A stretch of DNA of 64,000 bases, taken from Desulfosudis oleivorans Hxd3. GTDB taxonomy: Bacteria > Desulfobacterota > Desulfobacteria > Desulfobacterales > Desulfosudaceae. The stretch covers positions 2,917,001 through 2,981,000 of the forward strand of contig NC_009943.1 of assembly GCF_000018405.1 (NCBI RefSeq), given 5' to 3'. Every line of letters starts with the position of its first letter. Positions within the stretch are counted from its first letter, which is position 1. Below the pieces are notes generated by a model. That model saw nothing but the letters and a program-made list of their open reading frames with translations. It had not been told where the DNA came from and did no database searches. A program made the translations under genes and the position numbers. Below, one piece after another: positions 1 to 7,029 of this stretch.

Positions 1-1655
1 ACCTTTCGCTGCTCTTTTTTCCGTACCCGGCCCGGCTCAATCTGGACTATGACTTTCCCGTGTCTGTCTCCCTGATCGACCCGTTCACCACCCTGGTCTC
101 CATCCTCGGCCTGATCGCACTGCTGGGGGCCGCTGTTGTCACGGCAAAAAGACAGCGGCTGGTCTCCTTTGCCATTGTCTGGTTTTGCGGCAATCTGGTA
201 ATCGAGTCCTCTTTTATCGGTCTGGCCCTGGTGTTCGAGCACCGCACCTACCTGCCCTCTGTGTTTGTAGTCGCGGCCCTGGTCTGGGCCGCCATTACAT
301 ATATTCGGCACAGGCCCCTGGTCATTGGGTTTCTCTGCGCCGTCACAATGATCTTCGGCTGCTGGACATTTCAGAGAAACACCATCTGGGCCGATGATAC
401 GGCCCTGTGGCGGGACGTGACAGAAAAATCCCCCAACCTGGCCCGGCCCTGGAACAACCTGGGCCTGGCCCTGAAAAACCAGGGTCAGACGGACCAGGCC
501 ATGGCCATGTACAACAGAGCAATCGAAATCGATCCCGGCTACATCCACCCTTACAACAACCTGGGTGCCCTGTTTCTGGAAACCGGCCAACCGGAAAAGG
601 CCAGGCCCCTTCTTGAAAAGGCCATTGAGACAGACCCCCTCTTTATGATGGCATACAGCAACCTGGCCATTGCCTGCCACCGGCTCGGCGACAGTGAAGC
701 AGCCATGGCATGGTGTGAGAAGGGATTACAAATAAGCCCGAATGACCTGGAAATACAAAACACGCTGGGCGTTATTCTGCTGGCCCAAAGACGGGAGCAG
801 GAGGCCGCCGTCCTGTTTGAAGCAGTGCTGCAGAAAGACCCGGGCCACACCGAGGCGCTGATGAACCTGGCCCTGATTGCCGACAAACAGGGAGACCGGG
901 AAAAAACCGCCGCCCTTCTTGAAAAAGCGATCCGCCTGGACCCGGCGTCGGCCGAAGCCCGGTATCATCTGGGCGAACTGCTGGCCCGCACCGGCAATCC
1001 CGACAACGCCATGGCCCAGCTTGAGCAGGCCCTGCACCTGAAACCGGACCATGCCCTGGCCCATAACGCCATGGGAAATTTATGGCTTCAGGCCGGAAAA
1101 ACAGACAGGGCCATCGACCACTACCAAAAGGCCATCGCCATTGACCCCGGATTTGCCGCGGCCCACACCAACCTGGCCGATGCCCTGGTTCGAACCGGAA
1201 AGATCGACAGCGCCCTGCATTACCTTGAAACCGTGGCCGCCTCCCGTCCGGACGATGCCGGCCTGCTGCTTAAAACCGGCATCCTGCACCAGCAGAACGG
1301 AAACCTCCCGGCTGCCGAGAACCTTTACCAAAAAGCCCTGAGCATAGACCCCGGCTGCACCGCCTGCCTGAACCGGCTGGGCATGATTCACGCCCAAGCC
1401 GGACGGCTCGATAAGGCTGCCGGCTGTTTTGAAGAACTGGCCCTGCTGGTGCCGGACAATCCCGTGATCCATTACAACCTGGCCTGCCTCTACGCCCGGC
1501 AGAACGAGGTGGAGCCAGCCCTGACAAATCTAAAAAAAGCCCTGGATACCGGGTATGACAACCTGGAACAAATCCGCACCGACAGAGATCTGGACAATAT
1601 CCGCGACACCGGCTTTTACAAAGACCTGGTGCGAGTGAAGGAGCAGGGGCAATGA
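1..1655 (+). CDS. TPR-repeat membrane protein (TMTC-like), 5' truncated
   Basis: The reading frame is open from the first bases, and the residues before the first possible start (GTG at 60) match the paralogue encoded next door, so the gene begins upstream of the window. The visible part has four or so hydrophobic segments (about residues 1-110 of what is seen), a short WADD-containing loop and then a long array of tetratricopeptide repeats (about 12 units with the typical A-x-x-x-L/N-x-A spacing) to the C-terminus. The family resembles TMTC/DUF1736 proteins, in which a GT-C-like membrane domain carries TPRs; transfer of a sugar to protein is known for animal TMTCs and only a guess here. The stop overlaps the next start in an ATGA. 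Confidence 0.8.
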   Translation, partial: LSLLFFPYPARLNLDYDFPVSVSLIDPFTTLVSILGLIALLGAAVVTAKRQRLVSFAIVWFCGNLVIESSFIGLALVFEHRTYLPSVFVVAALVWAAITYIRHRPLVIGFLCAVTMIFGCWTFQRNTIWADDTALWRDVTEKSPNLARPWNNLGLALKNQGQTDQAMAMYNRAIEIDPGYIHPYNNLGALFLETGQPEKARPLLEKAIETDPLFMMAYSNLAIACHRLGDSEAAMAWCEKGLQISPNDLEIQNTLGVILLAQRREQEAAVLFEAVLQKDPGHTEALMNLALIADKQGDREKTAALLEKAIRLDPASAEARYHLGELLARTGNPDNAMAQLEQALHLKPDHALAHNAMGNLWLQAGKTDRAIDHYQKAIAIDPGFAAAHTNLADALVRTGKIDSALHYLETVAASRPDDAGLLLKTGILHQQNGNLPAAENLYQKALSIDPGCTACLNRLGMIHAQAGRLDKAAGCFEELALLVPDNPVIHYNLACLYARQNEVEPALTNLKKALDTGYDNLEQIRTDRDLDNIRDTGFYKDLVRVKEQGQ

Positions 1656-4030
1656 GATCCCCGGCCACATCCGCCGGCTTCTGGCAGGCCGGGGCCACGC
1701 TGCTCCTTCTTGCCGCAGCAGGCGTAGTCCTTTACTCAAACTCCCTGACGGCCCCGTTTGTATTTGACGATCTTCCCAACATTTTTGAAAACCCCCACAT
1801 CCGTATAACCCGTCTGTCCTTCCCCGATCTTGCCGACGCGGCCACCGTCGGAACCCGGCGGCCGGTGGCCAGCCTCACCTTTGCGCTGAACTATTATGTT
1901 CACGGCTATAACGTGGCCGGATACCACGTGGTCAACATCGCCATTCACATTCTGACAGGTTTTCTGATGTTTCTGGTGGTGCGTCAGACACTGGGCCTTA
2001 CGGGCAATGAAAAAAAAGAGCTGATCGCTGCCCTGGCAGCCCTGGTCTGGCTCGTCAACCCGGTCCATACCCAGGCGGTGACCTATATCGTCCAGCGCAT
2101 GACCGCCCTGGCCACCCTCTTTTTTCTTTTCGCCCTCTACCTTTATATAAAGGGCCGGCTCCGGCAGCGGACCGGCCGTCCCCTTGGCATTCTCTTTTTT
2201 GCCCTCTGCGGCCTGTCCGGCATTCTGGCCGTGCTCTCCAAGCAGATCGCCGCCACCCTGCCCTTTTTTGTTCTGGTCTATGAATGGTATTTTTTCCAGG
2301 ACCTGGACCGGGCATGGGTTAAACAACAGGCAAAGTGGATCGGCGGAGCAGTGGTCATCATTGGCGCACTTGCGGCAATATACCTGGGCGCCTCCCCGAT
2401 AGAAAAAATCATGGCCATGTACGACTCCCAGGGCTTTACCATGGGCCAGCGCCTCCTTACCGAACCCAGGGTGATTTTTCTCTACCTTTCGCTGCTTTTT
2501 TTTCCCCACCCCGGGCGGCTCAACCTGGATTATGACTTTCCCATCTCTGTCTCCCTGGTCGATCCGGTCACCACCCTGGTCTCCATACTGGGCCTGATCG
2601 GTCTGGTGGCGGCCGCTTTTGTCACGGCAAAAAGAAAGCGGCTGGTCTCCTTTGCCATTGTCTGGTTTCTCGGCAACCTGGCCATTGAGTCCTCTTTTTT
2701 AGGCCTTGCCCTGGTGTTTGAACACCGCACCTACCTGCCCTCTGTCTTTGTAGTTGCGGCCCTGGCCTGGGCTGCTGTTACATATATCCGGCCCCGGCCC
2801 CTGGCCATTGGTTTTCTCTGCGCTTTAACCCTCCTCTGGGGATTCTGGACATACCAGCGTAACGCCATCTGGGCAGACGAAGTAGCCCTGTGGCAGGATG
2901 TGACAGAAAAATCCCCGAACCTGGCCCGGCCCTGGAACAATCTGGGCCTGGCATTGAGAACGGCCGGGCTTTCAGAAGAGGCACTGACGGCTTTCAATAC
3001 AGCCCTCACCCTGGATCCACACTATACGGAGGCCCGCAACAACCTGGGTGTGCTTTATCAGCATACCGGAAAGACACAGAAGGCGGTGCAGTGTTTCGAG
3101 AACGTGATAAAACTGAACCCCGGGTTTGCCCCCGGTTACCTGAACATGGGAAAGGTGCTGCTGGACATGGACCGGCCCGATCAGGCAGAGCCGTTTTTTC
3201 AAAAAGCCCTGACCCTGGCCCCTGAAACAGAGGCTGTTCACTACAACCTGGGCCTGGTCCGCTTCCGGCAGACGGACCTGGCCGCTGCATGGCGCCATGT
3301 GAACAGTGCCCTTGACCTCAACCCCGGCTATGACCTGGCCCTCAACCTTGCGGGCTCCCTGCACATGGCCTGTGGTAACACCGGTCAGGCTGTTGCGCTT
3401 TACCGCAAAGCACTTGCGATAACCCCCCTTTCAGCGGAGACATTCAACAACCTGGGCATTGCCCTTCACCGGCAGGGTGACAGCGGGCAGGCCATGACCT
3501 TTTTCCGCAGGGCCCTTGAACGCAACCCCGGTTTTGCCGACGCGGCGAGCAACCTGGAAAAAATTGAGGCCGCCCTTGAGACCTACGGCCTGGCAATCCG
3601 CGCCCTTGAGCAGGCAGTGGCCGCCTCCCCCGGCGACCCGGCCCGCCTTTTTCAACTGGGCCGGCTGTACGCGGCAGTGGGCATGCAGGACAAAGCCCTG
3701 GCCGCCTATGAAAAAACCATTGTCTTAAAACCGGATGACGCTGCCTGTCTCAACGCCCTGGGAACGCTCTATGCCGATATCTGCGACATACAAAAGGCGA
3801 TCACCTGTTTTGAAAAACTGGCCCGGCTCGCGCCGGACAATGCCGTGGTCTATTACAACCTGGCCTGCCTGTACGCCCGGCAACACCAGGTGGCGCCGGC
3901 CCTGACAAATCTTGAAAACGCCCTTGCCGCGGGATATGACGATATGGACCGAATCCGCACCGACAAGGACCTGGACAACATCCGTCACACCGAGGCCTTT
4001 GACCGCCTGATCCAGAAAAGCGCCGATTGA
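1652..4030 (+). CDS. TPR-repeat membrane protein (TMTC-like), full length
   Basis: A 792-residue polytopic membrane protein. The N-terminal 380 residues are hydrophobic with about ten predicted helices and include an FVFDD motif near residue 40, the sort of acidic loop seen after helix 1 in GT-C glycosyltransferases and TMTC proteins. Residues from about 420 to 780 are TPR units. The membrane half is nearly identical, at DNA level too, to the preceding gene, whereas the TPR halves have diverged in order and number, so this is a tandem duplication. The start is the ATG overlapping the previous stop (ATGA), implying translational coupling. Role inferred: envelope glycosylation or protein scaffolding; not provable from sequence. 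Confidence 0.85.
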   Translation: MRSPATSAGFWQAGATLLLLAAAGVVLYSNSLTAPFVFDDLPNIFENPHIRITRLSFPDLADAATVGTRRPVASLTFALNYYVHGYNVAGYHVVNIAIHILTGFLMFLVVRQTLGLTGNEKKELIAALAALVWLVNPVHTQAVTYIVQRMTALATLFFLFALYLYIKGRLRQRTGRPLGILFFALCGLSGILAVLSKQIAATLPFFVLVYEWYFFQDLDRAWVKQQAKWIGGAVVIIGALAAIYLGASPIEKIMAMYDSQGFTMGQRLLTEPRVIFLYLSLLFFPHPGRLNLDYDFPISVSLVDPVTTLVSILGLIGLVAAAFVTAKRKRLVSFAIVWFLGNLAIESSFLGLALVFEHRTYLPSVFVVAALAWAAVTYIRPRPLAIGFLCALTLLWGFWTYQRNAIWADEVALWQDVTEKSPNLARPWNNLGLALRTAGLSEEALTAFNTALTLDPHYTEARNNLGVLYQHTGKTQKAVQCFENVIKLNPGFAPGYLNMGKVLLDMDRPDQAEPFFQKALTLAPETEAVHYNLGLVRFRQTDLAAAWRHVNSALDLNPGYDLALNLAGSLHMACGNTGQAVALYRKALAITPLSAETFNNLGIALHRQGDSGQAMTFFRRALERNPGFADAASNLEKIEAALETYGLAIRALEQAVAASPGDPARLFQLGRLYAAVGMQDKALAAYEKTIVLKPDDAACLNALGTLYADICDIQKAITCFEKLARLAPDNAVVYYNLACLYARQHQVAPALTNLENALAAGYDDMDRIRTDKDLDNIRHTEAFDRLIQKSAD

Positions 4031-4295
4031 GCCGGAACCGGCCGCAAGCCACTTTTTGTCAGGCGGGCGTACAAAAAACGGCAATTGTCCCTGGGTTTTT
4101 ATCTTCCGCCGCAACCCCCGCCGGCCGGACAGAACCGTATCTTTTGGCATTCCAAAAGATTAAAAAATCAATGGCCCAGAAACAAAAACCGGCACGATCG
4201 TTGCAGCCCTTGATTCGATAAATCTAAGGAAAATGGTTTTCCACGGGCCCGGCTCCAGGTGGGCCACAAAAATTTAAAAGGGGTAAAAATTTTTC

Positions 4296-4325
4296 TTGAC
4301 ACTCAAACAGTCCCGGTGATATTTG
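4296..4325 (+). promoter_or_regulatory. sigma70-type promoter for the ISGQAG-protein gene
   Basis: A perfect -35 TTGACA at 4296-4301 is followed by TGATATTTG at 4317-4325, giving an extended -10 (TGnTATTTG) at 16-18 nt spacing. It lies about 210 nt before the ATG at 4534. A look-alike promoter with the same bases before and after the -35 sits at 53621 ahead of the autotransporter. Confidence 0.6.
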
Positions 4326-4533
4326 TAGAACCCGTAAACAATGTTTACATGTGCGAAAGGGGGTGAGGCTAAAAACGCTAAAAGTTGTTTTTTGAATCTC
4401 ACCTCGTAACGCGAAGAGGGAGAACATAAGCGAAAGCGGGCCACCCCGACGGTCGGGGGCGAACGGCAGACACGCCGAAAAAACGCGGCGGCCCCTTTCA
4501 CAAACCAGAACCAAACTTGAAGGGAGAACAAAC
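4326..4533 (+). promoter_or_regulatory. Long structured 5' leader, no gene
   Basis: About 200 nt of untranslated leader. Complementary segments are visible: GGTGAG at about 4362-4367 with CTCACC near 4400, and a compact hairpin CCCCGA-cgg-TCGGGG near 4445. A strong ribosome binding site (AAGGGAGAAC) precedes the ATG. I compared it by eye with GEMM/c-di-GMP-I and TPP consensus elements and found no match. The rest of the gap, 4031-4295, holds no gene I can support. Confidence 0.4.
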
Positions 4534-5058
4534 ATGAAGAAGTTATTGATCGCACTGGTAGCAGGCATGTTGATGATCGTTCCGGCCATGGCCATGGACA
4601 CCATCTCCGACGCGGACCTGGACGGCATCTCCGGCCAGGCCGGTGTGCGCGTTGTTTTTGGCGGCACCTCCGGTCAGACCATCTCTTTTACAAGCCTTGC
4701 ATGGGGTGACACCGACGGTTTCAATGCTGCCGACGGTGCCGGTTACCTGCGGGTTCAGAGCGCGGCTGGCGAGTCCATCAACATCACGGTCGAGATTCCC
4801 GATGGCGCCAAGCTGACCCTGGATGTGGCCCATCTGGCTGCTGCCGAGGTTATTAACGGCACCACCATCGCCTCCGGTGAAGACGTTGTAAAGGTCGGCC
4901 TGCCGGATCAGAACGTGACCGTGGATATGCCCTCCATGCTTGTCATCGGTCTTGGTGACAGCGCTGCTGCCATCGACGGCACCCTGGGCACTCTGACCCT
5001 GGAGAACCTGAGCATTGGTGTTACCCAGGCATCCGCGCTTTACATCTACGCCGACTAG
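4534..5058 (+). CDS. Secreted ISGQAG-motif protein (DUF6160/FilA-like)
   Basis: A 174-residue protein with a clear signal peptide (MKKLL... to AMA, about residues 1-20). The mature N-terminus carries ISDADLDGISGQAGV, a motif typical of DUF6160-like proteins, one of which is annotated in Acinetobacter as putative pilus protein FilA. The rest is beta-rich, low in charge and without cysteine, as in a surface or fibre subunit. The ribosome binding site AAGGGAGAAC is strong, which together with the consensus -35 suggests high expression. A perfect 15-bp hairpin follows the stop. The gene begins a locus with a C39 peptidase and two outer-membrane barrels. The fibre role is inferred from family and context only. 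Confidence 0.7.
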   Translation: MKKLLIALVAGMLMIVPAMAMDTISDADLDGISGQAGVRVVFGGTSGQTISFTSLAWGDTDGFNAADGAGYLRVQSAAGESINITVEIPDGAKLTLDVAHLAAAEVINGTTIASGEDVVKVGLPDQNVTVDMPSMLVIGLGDSAAAIDGTLGTLTLENLSIGVTQASALYIYAD

Positions 5059-5111
5059 CCTGAGCTGACTTTCCTGCCGGCTGTTTTTGCAGGAAGGGTT
5101 TGAAAACCTGA

Positions 5112-5150
5112 GTGTGGCGGAAACAGCAGAATCTGTTTCCGCCACACTTT
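5112..5150 (+). terminator. Strong hairpin, terminator or attenuator
   Basis: Perfect 15-bp inverted repeat (arms 5112-5126 and 5133-5147, six-base loop) followed by only a short run of T. It lies between two ISGQAG-type genes, so it probably stops or attenuates transcription and keeps the first gene more highly expressed than the second. Confidence 0.65.
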
Positions 5151-5173
5151 CACCTCTCAAAAGAGAGTTCCCC

Positions 5174-5956
5174 ATGCGAAAACCATGGAAAAAAGGTGTG
5201 GCAGCCTGCACAGCAGGGCTGCTGTTGCTGTTTTTTGCCTTTTCTGCCCAGGCCGCTTCCCTTCTGTCCGACAAAGCCATCTCACAAATCAGCGCCGGCG
5301 TGGTTCACCCCTTTTCAGTAGACCCCATTGTGGTGTATGTGGAAAATCAATCCCGCGCCACAGTGCCGGCCGATGATTTTTACTGGGGAGACGCGGACGG
5401 GATCTCCGCCTCCCCTGACCCCGGTTTCCTGGTCTACAGCATGCCGGACACCGACTACACCCTCTCCTTTCCCAATATCTACGCCACCACCACCGGTTAT
5501 GAGGATGTGCCGTCACGCATGCCGCCGGCCAAAGAGTCCGCCCTGTTCTGGCAATACGACCCCACGGATGTCACCGACGTGACACTGTCCCACTTTCCAC
5601 CGGCCGCCATGAGGCAGTTCGTGGACCATGGATGGGGCGCCCTGCTCACATGGGTGGACGACACCGACGCAGCCCCGCTGATGTGGAACGGCAACGTGCT
5701 GGTGCCGCCGGACACGGTGTTTGTGGCCGCGGCCAACTCCACCATGGAGATATCCACTCCCCGTCTCTGCCTTACTGTTGCGGCGGCCCCGCCCGATGCC
5801 GGTGACGATACCCGTCCGGACCTGGACCTGGCCCGCAGACCGGAAAACCAGATCGGCATCCTGTGCATCGAAAACCTCAAAGTCCGGGTGGACGGCGGCA
5901 TCACCGGTCCCGATTCCGTTGTGGAAAAGGTGATCGTGGTCTATCCGGAATTTTAG
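5174..5956 (+). CDS. Secreted protein, second ISGQAG-like family member
   Basis: A 260-residue protein. I start it at the ATG at 5174, which gives a standard signal peptide (MRKPWKK then a hydrophobic run ending AQA); the frame is open to 5087, but that extension would read through the terminator hairpin. The mature N-terminus LLSDKAISQISAGVV is a weak echo of the LDGISGQAGV motif in the upstream gene, and WGDADGIS at about residue 75 echoes its WGDTDGF, so the two are probably distant paralogues. No catalytic motif is visible. Likely an exported structural or accessory protein of the same envelope system. Confidence 0.65.
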   Translation: MRKPWKKGVAACTAGLLLLFFAFSAQAASLLSDKAISQISAGVVHPFSVDPIVVYVENQSRATVPADDFYWGDADGISASPDPGFLVYSMPDTDYTLSFPNIYATTTGYEDVPSRMPPAKESALFWQYDPTDVTDVTLSHFPPAAMRQFVDHGWGALLTWVDDTDAAPLMWNGNVLVPPDTVFVAAANSTMEISTPRLCLTVAAAPPDAGDDTRPDLDLARRPENQIGILCIENLKVRVDGGITGPDSVVEKVIVVYPEF

Positions 5957-6150
5957 CACCCGCCTTGCCCCTCCATTTCACACGCCTCTTAACCAGGTTC
6001 CCCTTACAAAACCGGCCTTTCGTTGATTTTCAACCCCCTGTTTCCGGCATTCCGCAGGTGTTTGCATTCGTGGCCGGATGCCGGGTATGGCCCGATTTTC
6101 AAGAGTCGGAAGAGGTATCCATAAAATTGTGGCAATGAGTCAATTTTTCC

Positions 6151-6179
6151 TTTACAAGGTTTTCTTCGTATGCTATTGA
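6151..6179 (+). promoter_or_regulatory. Extended -10 promoter for the C39 peptidase operon
   Basis: TTTACA at 6151-6156, 17-nt spacer, then TATTGA at 6174-6179 preceded by TGC, an extended -10. It lies 64 nt before the ATG at 6243. The rest of the 5957-6242 gap shows nothing else I can name. Confidence 0.5.
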
Positions 6180-6242
6180 GGCATGTGAACGCTGTTTATG
6201 GCCCGGCAGCCGGGGGATTGGAATCACAGGAGCCCAGCCGTT

Positions 6243-6998
6243 ATGCATATTTTTATCGCCTTTTTGATCACCGTTTCACTGATCGCCGGATTCAAACCGG
6301 AAAAAGAGCCTTCAGAAAAAGAAACACGCCTGGTTATCGGCTATGACGGCGGCATTGTGACGCAAACCATGCCGGTTGAAATCCGGACCACGGTGACCCC
6401 TGCCTCTGAGCTGGAATACCAAGCGGTGATCAAGCAGCAGTTCGACTACAGCTGCGGTTCCGCGGCCCTCTCCACCCTGCTGCGATATCATCTGGGAGAA
6501 GACTTTTCCGAAACCCAGGTCATTCACGGCCTGTTCCGGTACGGCGACAAGGAGCGGGTCCGGGAGAAACGGGCCTTTTCCCTTCTGGACATGAAAAAGT
6601 TCGTCGGGGTCCTGGGATACAACGGTGTGGGATACAAAGCTGACATTCAGGACCTTGAGACCCTGGACATGCCCTGCATCATTCCCATCGAGCTTTACGA
6701 CTACCGGCACTTCACGGTCTTTAAAGGCATTCACCAGGGCCATGTCTTTCTGGCCGACCCCTTTCGCGGCAACTCCAGCTACCCGGTGGCTGACTTTAAA
6801 AAAATGTGGCACCAGAACGTGATCTTCGTGGTCTATCCCAAAAACCAGCAGCAGCTCACCCTGCTCTCATTGAGTGAACGCGATCTGCGGTTTGTCGACG
6901 AGGACAAGCGGTTCGACCTTCTCTTTAAAGACTGGCCGGTCATGGAAGGGCGGCCGCCGGAGCCTTTTCCAGGGGAAATTCAATATTACAAAAGATAA
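6243..6998 (+). CDS. Stand-alone C39-family cysteine peptidase (FilB-like)
   Basis: A 251-residue protein starting at the ATG at 6243 behind an AGGAG site (6228-6232), with one N-terminal hydrophobic segment (residues 2-16) that would place it in the periplasm or inner membrane. The C39 triad is visible: Cys71 in QFDYSCGSAAL, His156 in YRHF and Asp172 in LADP. C39 domains normally cut after a double glycine and are usually fused to an ABC exporter; here there is none. Its position after two ISGQAG proteins and before a SPOR/barrel protein matches the loci annotated as Fil, where the equivalent is FilB. Processing of a neighbouring exported protein is inferred. Confidence 0.75.
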   Translation: MHIFIAFLITVSLIAGFKPEKEPSEKETRLVIGYDGGIVTQTMPVEIRTTVTPASELEYQAVIKQQFDYSCGSAALSTLLRYHLGEDFSETQVIHGLFRYGDKERVREKRAFSLLDMKKFVGVLGYNGVGYKADIQDLETLDMPCIIPIELYDYRHFTVFKGIHQGHVFLADPFRGNSSYPVADFKKMWHQNVIFVVYPKNQQQLTLLSLSERDLRFVDEDKRFDLLFKDWPVMEGRPPEPFPGEIQYYKR

Positions 6999-7029
6999 CA
7001 GACAACCAACCGTCATGGGAGGAAATACA

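Noticed and set aside
4326-4533. c-di-GMP (GEMM) riboswitch before the ISGQAG gene
   Set aside because: The conserved GGCAAACC and GGGACGCAAAGCC-type segments are absent.
5087-5173. Longer start for the second ISGQAG-like gene
   Set aside because: It would read through the terminator hairpin and bury the signal peptide 29 residues in.
6874-7029. Longer start for the SH3b-SPOR protein
   Set aside because: It overlaps the C39 gene by 125 nt and puts the signal peptide behind 52 basic residues; the TTG at 7030 has an excellent ribosome binding site.
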